DNA of 64,000 nt from Cladochytrium replicatum (lineage: Eukaryota > Chytridiomycota > Chytridiomycetes > Cladochytriales > Cladochytriaceae), in the NCBI GenBank assembly GCA_025526935.1, contig JAHLKD010000010.1, forward strand, positions 496,001 through 560,000. Direction: 5' to 3'. The notes below the pieces were generated by a model that saw only the letters and a list, made by a program, of their open reading frames with translations, had not been told where the DNA came from and made no database searches. The position numbers were made by a program, and so were the translations under genes. Of the stretch, positions 34,040-45,480 are shown one piece after another (position 1 is the first letter of the stretch; the number at the start of each line of letters is the position of its first letter).

Positions 34040-36380
34040 CCTTAATAGGTTCTCAAAACGGTCTTCGATACTATCTTCAAATATCAAAGACCTACTTGGG
34101 ATGATGTTAAGTCATTATCAATGGTTGCTGGAGAATCAGCTACTGGGTTTGTAACCAGGTTTGAGAGATTGATGAAATCTATTGGAAATGCCAATGCTGA
34201 TGATCAATATCGACTTTTCAAAGAATTCTTACTACGTGATGTTTCATTGTATAAGAACGTTTTAGCAATTTTGAAACGAAAGAATGAGGAGAAGAATACA
34301 ACTTATGATCAGCTGGAAGCTGCGTTTTTGAAGAAGTTGATGTTAATGATAAGATCAATGATGAGAGGAAGAAAATTGAGAAACGTTCTGTTAGTCCAAT
34401 GCCTCCTGTACGTCAAAACAGTAGTTTGACACCGTTAATTAGTAGTGGAGTAAATAAGCCTAATGAGACTTATCATAATGTTCACTTTCAACCTCCACAA
34501 TTGCTGGTGTTAGTCCACCAGTTACTTAAGAATTTGTTCAAGTGTCGTCATTAGAGAAAAGAATGACAGAATTGAATTTGAATCTGTTGAAATTTCAGAG
34601 TGGAAACACACAACCTATTGTGAATAATTCTAGTTCTACAATTCAAATTCCTATGAAGAGACAAAACAATGAGCAGAGTGCTCGTGTGAGGAGAATTGAG
34701 ACTTCAAAGAATTGTATCTTTTTGATTCTACTGAATACATGAAGAATGCTTGCGAGCATTTAACGAGATATAAGAATGAAGGAAAGATTGCCATTGGAGA
34801 AGATAATCACATTTTTATCCTGGAGAAGGTGATTATGTTGGAGAAAAAGTTAAGCCTACCTGGAAACAAGGTGGCATGAAAGCATTAATAGATGCAAGAT
34901 ATGGAACTACTAATCCTGGAGTAAGCAGTTTCACATCAATTTCTATTCAAAATAAGTATAAGGAAGATGTAAATTCACTTAAATTCAAAAAGGAAATACA
35001 TTGTGGAGAAGTTGATTCGAAATGTACTTGGCGTCAACGTGATAACCCAAATGAAGACACTTCACAAACCAATAAAAAGATGAAAAGGAAAGATAGTATA
35101 CAAAACCCAGATACTCTTGTAGATGAAAAAGATAGGGCCGGAAAAATTGCACCTAAAGGGATTCTAAGGTCGAAAACCATACCCAAAGAAGATAAGATTA
35201 TCGAGATTGCTTCAGATGAGAAGAATTCTCCTGTTATTAATGAAGTTTCAGATCCCCATGGATTCTGATCATGACTTTGTTGATGGAGAAACTCAAACTG
35301 ATGCAAAAATTAAGAAACCTCTACAGTCCCTCTCTCCTGCCACTCTCTTTACCTCTCTCTCTCTGCACCAGATGGGGTTACTCAGCAGATCACCCTTTGA
35401 CCAATGCACTTTTTTGCTCCTTTCCACCTGAACTACCGTCTGCTTTCCCTACCTACGCTATGCGAGCATCTTCTTCCACACTCTGGCTACCTTGCCTCTT
35501 TTAGCAGCTTCCCCAGATGCTTCTCCGCCTGCCACCACTGCTCTTCCTTAGGTGGGCCAAACCCCGCTTCACTGAGCCACTTTCAGCCACAGACTCTGGC
35601 AGTGCCCTGATGGCTTATCTATGGACCCTGATGATCCCATCACTGATGAGCTCATTTCTTCTCCGACTCTTCATGCCAACCCTGCCGTTGGCTTGTCTGC
35701 TCCACCTACAATCTCACTTCTGGATTCTCCTTCCGTGTGTCATGGCGACTTTTCCCCAACCTTTAATGAGGGTGGCTTGCCAGACTTTGCTTTGCCCTGA
35801 GCTGCCCACCTATTCCCCTTTTCTTCTCTCCGTTTTGCAGTATCCCAGCTTATACCTGTTCGCTTATCTGGTTTTACCTGCCTTCCCATCTCTGCTTTTT
35901 GTGACTACCTCAAATCGCATTTGCCTTCTGGGGCTTACCACGCCGTTTGCTTTATTAGTTTCATTGGTCCCTCTGTTGCTCACTTTGTTCCCCACATTTG
36001 TGAGCATTTTATTTCTTGTGAAGTCTCCAACTTTGATGTTTTTGATCCTGCCTATTACAAGGCAGCCTTTCATGCCTCTTCAAAAATTGCATCTCAGGCT
36101 TTGGTTCGTGATGTAGTCTATCACTGTTATGCCCACGCACGCTATGGCTTATTCTTCTAATCCTCTTGTTGTGTTGTTTTCCGACTTCTTATTGTGCACA
36201 AGTTTTTACCTTCGATTCTTGATCTTGGCCTTCAGCTTAGGTCAAATAAGCGTAGGCCTCTCCGCATTAGTTACCCACCACACTTCCCCTGGCACGCACG
36301 GCTCCCCATGTGCTACCATTAGACGTGTTTTTACCAACACTTGTATTTTGGATTGTGCACGAGCGGGTGATATGTATTGA
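34040..36380 (+). mobile_element. Degenerate gag-type retrotransposon remnant
   Basis: Two compositionally odd blocks unlike the flanking genes. 34040-35270 is AT-rich and holds a broken gag-like frame: TGFVTRFERLMKSIGNA and QYRLFKEFLLRDVSLYKN (from 34121), a shift near 34335 into EEVDVNDKINDERKK, then VSSLEKRMTELNLNLLKFQ (34540) and a zinc-knuckle-like area around 34710-34790 (CIFFDSTEYMKNACEHL, read across a frameshift), then WKQGGMKALIDARYG (34860). 35300-36160 is pyrimidine-rich and, in a third frame, reads MDPDDPITDELISSPTLH (35621) and, after a stop near 35800, SGAYHAVCFISFIGPSVAHF to ARYGLFF (stop 36160). No reverse transcriptase or integrase is seen, and no terminal repeats were found by eye. 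A Ty3-like gag origin is inference. Confidence 0.6.
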
Positions 36381-36947
36381 TTTTTAATGAGTTAATACCT
36401 ATTATGAAATTCAAAAAGAAACTGAACTACATTTGTTTAGTTTATTGGCTATTTCAGACAAACTTCAGTTTAAGGGAACGTGATGGAAACTTGATGGAAT
36501 GTGCAGGATTTTACGTTGGGGAAAATTCTAGTACTTTGGATTGATTTAAAAGCGGAGCTCATCCAGCTCAATATACTCGAAGATTTTCCACCCAATCCTC
36601 CATTCTCCAAAACCGAACAAGAGAGGAAGGAGTCTCAGACAAAAGCGCATCTTCGTTAGGATCACCGTGGCAGCTGAAACGCTGTGTGAGCGAATGGATT
36701 GATCGCAAATCAACACTCCATATGGAATAGACTTTGCAATTGACAATGACTGCCCTGTGCTTTCATTGCACGATGGTAATATAGTTTGTTCTCAGCTAAG
36801 CTATCTGTTCGCTGTGTATTTTCACAATCCCAAAATACAGCAGTATTCATTGTCCAACACCAAAAAAGTCAATCAGTTCAGAGCAACCGGTACTGCACCG
36901 TCCAAAAAGGGCAGGAAAGCCACAACATTTTATGAGGCGTTTGAATC
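36381..36947. other. Intergenic stretch between retroelement remnant and transporter
   Basis: About 570 bp. Short open frames exist (36757..36951 plus, 36546..36746 minus), but neither shows a recognisable motif or a credible splice partner. It probably contains the 3' UTR of the transporter gene that ends at 36948. Confidence 0.4.
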
Positions 36948-39206
36948 CTAATGGCGATAAAATATCGCTGTCACTACAGCGAATGTTGGAGTGAGGACCG
37001 CAAAAGACCAGCCCACATACGAAACGAAGCTCGGCATCTTCACTCCGGCCTCGTGCGCAACATTCCTAACCAAAAAGTTGGGTGCGTTCCCAATGTACGT
37101 CACTGCGCCAAAGAAGACTGCCCCAGCCGAGATCGCGGAGAGAATTGCAGCTTTCTCTGTGGTAAGGATCAGAGCGTCTCCGCCCGCGACATTGAAAAAA
37201 AGCACATAGGTAGGTGAGTTATCGAGGACAGCAGAGAGCGCACCAGTCGTCCAGAAATAGTGCCATGGCTGAGTGACGCCGCGAACCAAAAAGCCAAGTG
37301 CGCCATCTTCGCGTGCTGAAAACATGAGGAGGATGGGGACGAGCGTGATAAAGATGTTGAAGAAGATGAGGGCAACTTCGATCAGGGGTGCGAACGAAAA
37401 GTTGTTTTCGCGATAGTGTGTTCGAGGTGTTGCCAGGACGGACAAGAGACAGATGGAAAGGAGAGCGAGATTGCGGCCAAAGTCTGCCCAGCTCCAGAAG
37501 CTACGGGGAGCAAAGAGTTTAATAAGGACGGCGATAAATGAGAGGGAATTATAAACGTACATGATGCCAGGACCTTCGCTTGGCTGCTTCATGAAAATGA
37601 ACCCATAGTCTCCGAACGATTGATTCAAGTATCCGGACGCGATGACCACGCCGGCAACGCAGCAAACAAGCGCAACGTTTACCCAACCCTGAATTCTCGA
37701 CTAACTCACAATATTTGATCAGATTGAAGCAGGAATCAACAGTCATGTGAACGTACTGACGCCCCAAGCCGGGTTGTCCACTTCTCATTTTCAGCCCAGA
37801 GACCATTGTTTGGTTGTGTATCATCCTCAACATGAACTCCGGGCGAAGATTTTGAAACCGTACTATCGCTGTTTTCGTCATTGCCGACAGGGCGGTAGCG
37901 TGGCCGTCCAATGACCATCACCGATATTTCCGTATCCTCCTTCCCCTCATATTGTTGATCGTTGGACAAGCTTTCGGGCTCTTCAGTCTGCACAATAAAG
38001 ATTGCCGCAGTTTCCATGGTGCACGTATCCTGACGTTCCAGAGATGCCCTTTCTTCCGCAACCTTCTGGAGCTGTTCAGATGCAGCGGATGAAGAAATTG
38101 TTTCGGTAGTGGGTTCCGTAAGCCCAAAGTCCGTGTTGCGTCTTGTGGGTGCAACCGTAGTTCCGCCGTCACTTGCCGAGTCAGATTCGAGGTCTTTCTC
38201 GATGTCTTCGATGCTCTGACGTTCGATACCAGTGTGCTTGGGATCGTTCGATTCAGCATAAGTATCTGGCTTAAAAAGCAGCTGAAGATTCTTCAAAAAC
38301 ACAGATTTTGACGCAGAATCCGGGTCGGTCTCGAGATGGTGAAGGTAGAAGTCGAGAACGAAGTACTCGATCAAGATAATGCACATCGCTAGGAGGCACG
38401 GGAGTGACAGATTGATCAGAGGCCAGAAGAATGGTACCTAAAGAAAGGAAAATTGGGATTCTTGATACCATTATAACCGAGAAAACTCACGTCGCGAAGA
38501 AACCCGAGGAATAGTGGCGGGTCTCCAACTATTACAGGGCTCGTGAGAAGACTTCAAAACGTTTGACAGTGGAAACTTACGAGGGGTCAGCGCGCCGGCA
38601 ATGTTGCAAGAGACGAAAATGAAGAAAACGACCGTATGCGCTTGATACTTTCGGTGTGAAATAGAACGCAAAAGCGGTCGGATGAGGATCATGCTTGCTC
38701 CCGTTGTTCCAACGAAAGACGCCTGTACAACAATTAGCGATGAATAAACCTCTCGAAACAAATTTTTCTCACCAGAGGGAGTGAGCTTATCATAATCATC
38801 ACATTTGTTCGCGTATTTCCTGAGAGCTTTCCTTCGAAGACGATGCCTCCTGCAGTAATGTACAGAGCTGAAACGAGCAGGAGAAACGGAACGTAGTCGA
38901 TAACGAGGACATGGAGCAGCTCGTAACCCATCTCAGTGAACCCGTACTGGGACGCAAATGGTACCGCCTATTCCGTGCAATCATGAGTTATTCATCCGAT
39001 ATAACTCCAAAAACAAAACTTACGAAAGCCAAAGAGCAAACTAATCCAATGTGTGGATAACCCTTCTCCCAAAAGTGAGGTAAAAAGAGTGGTAGTACTG
39101 CCATTGAGAGAAGAAATGAGGCAAATGGTATGGCATAGTAAATGGGAATGAGGGACACAAGGCTATGAGCCGATCCTCGGGCGGCTAGCTCATCGTATTG
39201 CAACAT
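36948..39206 (-). CDS. Bacterial-type CitMHS_2/NhaD-like transporter, intron-containing
   Basis: Polytopic membrane transporter of the ion-transporter superfamily. Bacterial relatives are annotated as sodium:proton antiporters or putative citrate carriers; the substrate here is unknown. Start ATG 39206 (MLQYDELAARG); about six exons. Blocks in order: IPIYYAIPFASFLLSMAVLPL, YELLHVLVIDYVPFLLLV and LYITAGGI, GTTGASMILIRPLLR, SCNIAGALTP directly followed by GDPPLFLGFLRDVPFFWPL, then a cytosolic insert (38290-37750) rich in Ser, Thr and Glu, and the C-terminal half with WHYFWTTGALSAVLDNSPTY, FFGAVTYIGNAPNFLVRN and GVKMPSFVSYVGWS. The two GDPPLFLG and TYIGNAPNF motifs are strongly bacterial in flavour. 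The roughly 160-residue insert is not expected in bacterial homologues. It is divergent from the SOS1-type exchanger (577 bp between starts). Confidence 0.85.
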
Positions 39207-39782
39207 AGCGGAATATAGGATTGTTGGTCTCAGAGTCTGAGCTGGATCAGAAGACGTATTTATAACAGATCAGTAGGAAAAAAGGTCGTGTGCTGACGTG
39301 CTGTCCTCTCCAGATCTTCAAAGAGGAGTTTCATTTGCGCGAGAAATAAGGTTCCTTGCAGAACTTCAATGGGTGGCCTCGGCCCTGGGGATTGATTGCC
39401 GTTTTTGATGAGTGGCGCCGAAATCCCTTAATCAAAACAGCGGCCCAAAATATTTATTTGTTGGTGATCACTAAATGCAGCTTAAGTGCAAATACTCGTC
39501 CGAGAAGACCCTTACTTGCGAAGATGAAGAATGTAAGAAGTATTTTTTAACACAGCGAAGCAGATTGTGTGTGCCAACCAACAAACGAAAGGTTAGCCCA
39601 AAACGACGAACCAACCCTGTCACGTGGAATGTCGATGCAATCTTAAAACTTAAAAGCTGCATAGATATAATCACCGATCATGAGCTCATGGGCTTGTCCC
39701 TGGGGGGATTTTCCTTCTACATATTACCAACAATTTCTACTTCCATTCCGCCAAAGTAGGTTTGTTCGCTTGATCTAAGTCA
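39207..39782. promoter_or_regulatory. Shared upstream region of two cation-transporter genes
   Basis: 576 bp between the CitMHS_2-like gene (minus) and the Na+/H+ exchanger (plus). This is the longest divergent promoter region in the window. No gene is supported inside it, although a 94-codon open frame (39475..39759) occurs. Joint regulation by salt or pH would be a reasonable guess but cannot be read from the sequence. Confidence 0.4.
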
Positions 39783-42700
39783 ATGGCAATTCTACGCAAG
39801 TGCACTCTGGTCGCGCTTCTGGTAATCTCAGTTCTCCTCAGCATAATCCCACTCTCTGCAACAGAAGAAATTTCAGTCAATCATTTCGAACGGCAGAATG
39901 TTCGCGCTCTGAAAGCTCGAGAACAATCATTGTTTCCACGAGTCGATTTCGAAGCGGCTGCTGGCGGAGCAACAACAACCAAACCATCAGCTAAAGTATC
40001 AACGCGCACCAGTACAAGGGCCGCTGCGGCGTCTCCCACCAAGGCAAAGAACGCGAACGAAGAACATGCTGAATCGGCTGAAGCCGAGAAGGTGTCCGAA
40101 GCAGAATCAAAAGAACACGAATCTGCAGTGGAGACTGCACTTCCGTTTGTTTTGGTCTCACTCGGAGTGGGCGTTGTTCTCTCTTGGCTCCTTGGACTCA
40201 TTCCCTCGTCGTTCCGACCTCCCTACACTGTCATGTTGTTTATCCTCGGTGCCCTTATTGCTCTGATCCACGACAAAACAAACGGTTTTGGACCACTTCT
40301 GGGACCCTCGGTCGCAGTACTCGAGACCCCAGACTCAAAAGCACTCCTTTTTTTGGTGCTTCCACCGTTGTTATTTGAATCGGTGAGCGGATGATGGTCA
40401 CCGCTGAATTCAATCTTATAACTTCCTCCAGTCTGCTGCGGCTGATTGGCACGTTCTTCGACGTGTTCTCAACTCGAGTATCATTCTTGCTTTCCCTGGT
40501 GTTGTCATTTGTGCATTGTTGATCGCAGTGTACTTCATGTGAGTTGCCATTTGCTTTTAACGGAAAGGATGAGAATCGTTGGCTTACCGTATACTGTAAT
40601 AGGTTTGTGCCTAATTATGGTTTCAGTTTCGGAACTGCGATGACTGTGGGAAGTATTCTCGGGGCAACAGATCCGGTTGCCGTGGTGGCTGCGCTCAGTA
40701 CTTTGAATGCCCCTGCTCGCCTGAACCTTCTAATCGATGGTGAAGGTAAAGCTACCCAGATACATTTGGAATCTTTAAATTTACGCATCGTGCAACAGCT
40801 ATGCTTAACGATGGATCTGCCTTCGTCTTCTTTCTGGTGTTCATCGATCTGGCTGCCGGCGTTCAGAAGTCTGTCGCATCTATGATAATCACTTTCGTTC
40901 AGCTTTCGTTCGGTGGTCCCCTTTTTGGACTGATTGCTGCCTGGATCACATTCCAATTTAACCAATTGGTGCTGAAGACTTCTCCTGACAAGCCTCCCTC
41001 CACACTTGAAGTTGGTGCCATCATGGTGGCCGTTTACGTGGTCTTCTTCATCGGAGATGTTGTCTTCCACGTCTCTTCGGTACTGGCTATCGTCACCTTC
41101 GGTTTCTATATGTCTGCCACTGGCCGATTTAACGTTTCGCATGACGGTCTTCATCATAACCATGGAGTTATTTCTCTGGTTTCCTTCTTCGCGAACACTG
41201 CTATTTTCACGGTCGCTGGCGCCATGACATACTTCTACGTCACGGTTGAAACTATTTCAAGCCTTTACAACTGGGGAATTCTGCTTGGGTTGTACATCGC
41301 CTTGATTGTAATCAGAGCAATAATGGCTCTCGTTCTCTGGCCGATTCTTGCACGACTTGGTTACGGATTGGACTGGAAAGATGTCGTTTTGCTCATCTGG
41401 GGCGGTCTGCGAGGCGGGATGTCTCTCATTTTGGTTATCTTGGTAAAGGAGAATACAGCGATTCCGCTTCAAACCAGGAGGTACGTGCTTTCATATTTAT
41501 TTCGAATTTGAATTAATTAACCTAACCTAATCCTTTCAGTCTGATCGGATTTCATGTCGCTGGCATAGTGCTAGGGACGATTGTTATCAACGGAATGACC
41601 ACCGAACCCCTATGTAAGCAATTTTGATTCCACGCATTTACCCATGCTAATCACAAATTATTAGACCGTGCACTCAAGATCGATGTTGCGAATCCATTCC
41701 ACTCTGCTCAAGTGTCGAAAGTTTTGCACCAGATCGACAATGAAGTAGATGGCGACGACGATCACTCACACAATGGTGGTCACTACGGCGGAGAGGAGTC
41801 GCTTCGGTCACAACTCAAGAATGATCCGTTCTATTCCAAGGCGGACTGGGCCACCGTTGAATCGCTCGTCCCCATGCTCGGTACGGTCTCCAAAGTCGAG
41901 GGCTATTCGATCAGCTTTCAAGATCGGGCGAATGATCCGAACTCCACTCTTCGGCGTGCAGGAAGCAGCATGCGAAAGGTGGCGCGCGATGGAGCATCAC
42001 GACCTGACATATCAGCCGGAGGACATGCTTATATGAGCGAGAATAACCGCGGAAACTCGCCCTCTGGAAAGTACACCGCTCCTTCCAGCGGAGATCGTGA
42101 CCAAAAGCTGAACCTCGAGCCGGCCAAAGCCGACTACAATGAGTACGAGTCAAAGACCTATGGTACATACACCGTTCGCGAGCGTTACGCGCGGCTTAGG
42201 GAAGAAGATGGTGTGGGATACTCTCAATCAGCTCGTGCAAACCGTCGTCTTTCAACCACTGTGTCCAACATTCAGAAAACATACCCCCGCACCAGTAGCC
42301 GAATGATCACCCAGCAGCAGGCCGACGCAATTCGCCGAGCCACGCAGCTTCTGGATACGAGCCAGTTCGGTCAACGTCGGTCTCTTTTGCAATCGATGAA
42401 GGGCGACAAGGTCCTTGACCAGGAAGCAGCTCTCGAGAAAGGAACCCCAGCGCTGATTCCCGAGAGCACCGAGGCAACTCCCGACGAGATCCGATACTAC
42501 CTTCGTACAACCTTCCTCAGCGCGATGAAGTGCAGGTGGCACGTACTTGAAGAGCAAGGCACACTCACCAACGCGAGCTTGGTAATCTTGAACGAAGCAG
42601 CGGACGTTGCCAACGAAAATGGAATGTCCGCACGCATCAGCATCGGGAAATACCGCATGGAAACGCTTGAAACTGAGAAACTCGATCTGTTCTGGAGTGA

Positions 42701-43160
42701 AGTGGTTTCTGCACTCCCAATGAAGCTCGAAAATCCTCAATCTGTCGGCTTCTTTGAACGCCTCAAACACCACAATGTCACGACTCGCGTGGTGATCTCC
42801 GTGGAAGCCGTCTTTGCAGTGCTTAAAGCTGGCATGGAGATGCTGAATGTTTTCGTCGAGGTCGAGGCTGCCGCAAACAAGGGAGAAAACGTATTATCAC
42901 AGTATGTTGACGAGCTTTGTAGTGAGATCAGAGTGGTAAACTCAAAAGCGCGGTCACTGTTGATGCGCTACGAAGCAATGTTCCCTTCGGTTGTTGGGGC
43001 TCTGCGAACTTCGCATGTTGCAAGCTTGATTGTTGCAGCAAAGCGTAAAGTTGCTGAAGAGCTGTGCGATGAGTCGGGGGTTCTTGATAATGGTTCCAAA
43101 GACCAGATCATTGCCTTTTTGGATAAACGTGTCAAGTTCATTCGCGGCATTCTTGATTAG
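39783..43160 (+). CDS. SOS1-type Na+/H+ exchanger
   Basis: Plasma-membrane-type cation/proton exchanger of the CPA1/SLC9 superfamily with a long cytosolic tail. Signal-like hydrophobic N-terminus (LVALLVISVLLSIIPLS), then a Ser/Thr/Ala/Glu-rich linker to about residue 115. Membrane domain: PFVLVSLGVGVVLSWLLG, LFLVLPPLLFES, SILGATDPVAVVAALS, the ND motif LIDGEAMLNDGSAFVFF (intron inside), HVSSVLAIVTFGFYMS, FFANTAIFTVAGAMTYF and LIWGGLRGGMSLILVI. Introns lie at about 40382, 40538, 40746, 41481 and 41612. The tail from 41712 to the end (482 codons in one exon) carries IRYYLRTTFLSAMKCRWHV and a helical C-terminus, resembling the SOS1/sperm-NHE tail; I see no clear cyclic-nucleotide-binding fold. 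Exon 6 starts with YRALKIDVANPFHSAQ. Confidence 0.92.
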
Positions 43161-43618
43161 TTGTATGTTTGCTTTGGGATGCAACGCCATGTCTGCAATG
43201 CGAATGTTCATAATGTTCGATTGATCGTGTTCCTGTCTGTGTCGATCATATTCCCTTGAATTCATGTTTGAGCTTTTTTTGGAGCAAAACCCGGTGCAAC
43301 TGGGCATCACTTTTTGGGTACTTTTTTGAATTTGTGTGTTGTCCCTAGCAACCAAATGCAATATATGCAAATGGCAACCCGGGTTCTTTCTCCTGCCAGA
43401 AACAGTTCCTCGTGGGTCTTACACAATGTTTCATCAACGAATAAGCTAACCACTATCCCTGACTGGTCTAAACATGCCAAAATAGCCATTCCTCGCTTTT
43501 CACAGAGGGCCGCCCCTGTCCTTTCCGCTATCGATCGCTAACGAGCACGCATCCGCATGTACGTTGCCTCCAGCAAAGAAACAAAGCTTTGAGCACTCTG
43601 TAATATCTTGCTTCTTTG
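43161..43618. other. Intergenic, convergent 3' ends
   Basis: About 460 bp between the exchanger stop and the end of the unknown gene at 43619. Short open frames only; nothing recognisable. It probably holds both 3' UTRs and poly(A) signals. Confidence 0.35.
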
Positions 43619-44356
43619 TCACACGTCTCCATATGCAGACATTCCGTCTCCGTCAAGCTCGACTGACCCGACCCGTCTTAAAGCCAGCTTTTGTTCTGTC
43701 TCTAAACAAAGCGTTTGGGAGCCTGCACGCAAAGCGCCCATCCTTTTGTATTCTGGTGGATGTATCGGTGGGACTGTCGTTCGACCTCCCTTATCCTCTT
43801 CGAGATCTACGTCCAAGGAGATCTTGCCGTTACGAAGCAACTCCACCGGAAACTCGTTCCACGCGAGCGAAAATTCTCGATTGTATTCTACCGTAACGGC
43901 CACGTCCAAGAGTCCTAAAACTGCATAGACCGAGCCATGAATATACAAGCTATACTGCCCGTTGTGGAACACACTGAGAATGGCAATGTCTTCCGGCGTC
44001 ACTGGACTCCTATCTACACTAACATCTCTCGGTGAGATCTTTCGCAGCAACTCTCGGATTTTTCCGGCCACTGGCCCACTTTTTTGAGTTCCGACTTTCC
44101 TTGTCCTCTCGCTCGAAAGGTTTCAGCTTGCTATCGCACCAGTTTCGTCATTTTTGCTCCGACGTGATCAAGAGTTCCTGCAACGTCTATGCTCTTGAGA
44201 AATACTCCATCGTCCGAGCCTTGTTCGCAGCCTCGGTCAAAGCTTCGATCGACGGAATTGGTTTCCTCAGCGCCACGACTCGTTCTTGAACTTTTCACTC
44301 TCCTCCGAGCTTAGGATTACGGGAACACAATCTGCGTTCGAATGAAAGAGGGACAT
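43619..44356 (-). CDS. Hypothetical protein, uncertain splicing
   Basis: Not recognised. The best-supported part is an exon reading from about 44045 to the stop at 43619: TPEDIAILSVFHNGQYSLYI, VYAVLGLLDVAVTVEYN, FPVELLRNGKISLDVDLEE and a C-terminus ending MSAYGDV. Upstream, ATG 44356 opens MSLFHSNADCVPVILSS, and a separate frame reads VVALRKPIPSIEALTEAAN then KARTMEYFS (44275-44190). These could be exons of the same gene, but the splice phases could not be made to agree. No membrane segment of clear length is seen apart from a weak hydrophobic stretch (AVLGLLDVAVTV). Confidence 0.35.
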
Positions 44357-44700
44357 GATGACCAGCTGTGGTATCGAATGGATTTGTCCATGCTTAGTTT
44401 CGTGTCTCGAAGGGCTCGTTGGAGGGAGGATAATTTGCTGGGGGAAGAAGCGGTGGTGTTGAATTCGTTGACTGTATTTTGGGGGTCGGGAAAGGGAATG
44501 GCTCTTCCCCAGACATGCGAAATCGCACGATATTTGCAAACTCAATATTCTGTTGTAAACGCGGATGGGAACGGCTGCAAGTGCCCCGATACTCCTGTTT
44601 GTAGTCTGGCTCTCTTTGCTCAATGCGATGCAAGCGAACAAATCCGCTGACCAACGGTTGTGTGGGTTACTTCACTTTGAGACACTCGTTATTTTGGTAA

Positions 44701-45326
44701 TCATTGCTGGCACACACACTTTTTCAGCTTTTCGTTTTTACGAGCAATCATTTTCTTGAGATTCTGCACCGGACGACTTTGATCCAGACGCTGCTTCTGC
44801 TCCTGGCCCACAATGTTACACATCTCGAAGATTCTATGAGCTATCCTAACCTGCTGCAACACCGCGATTTCATGCTTTAGCTGCGCGTTCTCCTTCTGAG
44901 GTTGCAGAACAATGAAAAGCTCGATCTTTCAAGCAGGAATGCACGCTCACCATTGCCTGTTTCCATGCTGCGAGATAGTCAATGTTGCTTCCGCTTGTAT
45001 TATCATCGATTCCGGTTGATGATTGATTGACCACAATAGGTGATCCACTGCTTGTATTGAATGTGTTCAGTCATCCGTAGAAAATCTGGTCGCCTACGTT
45101 AATGATATTTGATCTTCACATCCTGCGCTCTATGACACACACAGCACTAATCAGTTGTCAAACACGATTTTACGTGGAGGATCTCAACCTTGTCCAGGAC
45201 CATCACATCTGAGAACTGCCCCTTGTGCTCTTCCACCTGGATGTAGATCGGTCCTCTTCTTCGTGGCTGCTTCGACTGAACCAACTCTCCGCCAAACAAT
45301 TCGCCATTTTCGTTTCCTGATGGCAT
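44701..45326 (-). CDS. Small coiled-coil hypothetical protein
   Basis: Not recognised. Start ATG 45326 (MPSGNENGELFGGELVQSK). Exon 1 ends near 45174 after DKVEILH; exon 2 reads SAGCEDQISLT (acceptor TCATAG near 45130); exon 3 reads SGSPIVVNQSSTGIDDN to IDYLAAWKQAM (about 45053..44951). The last exon begins KENAQLKHEIAVLQQ and continues FEMCNIVGQEQKQRLDQS to a basic, lysine-rich end and the stop at 44701. All phases agree, for about 160 residues. The last exon is predicted helical with heptad-like leucine spacing, so a structural or adaptor role is likely. No catalytic motif is present. Confidence 0.55.
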
Positions 45327-45480
45327 TTCGATCAATCGCGTGGGCTACGTAGTGTTCAAGTCGTGCTAAGTCGTGATCGGCAGTTATCCAAAAGAAGCAA
45401 CTTATTTGTTTTTATGTACAAGCTTTTATTTTTTATCTGACATTTAATAAAGTCCGTGCAAAAGATGATTTTCATTCCTT

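Noticed and set aside
39475-39759. 94-codon open frame in the divergent transporter promoter region
   Set aside because: It has no homology-like motif or splice partner, and sits where both promoters must be; an opposite-strand open frame overlaps it.
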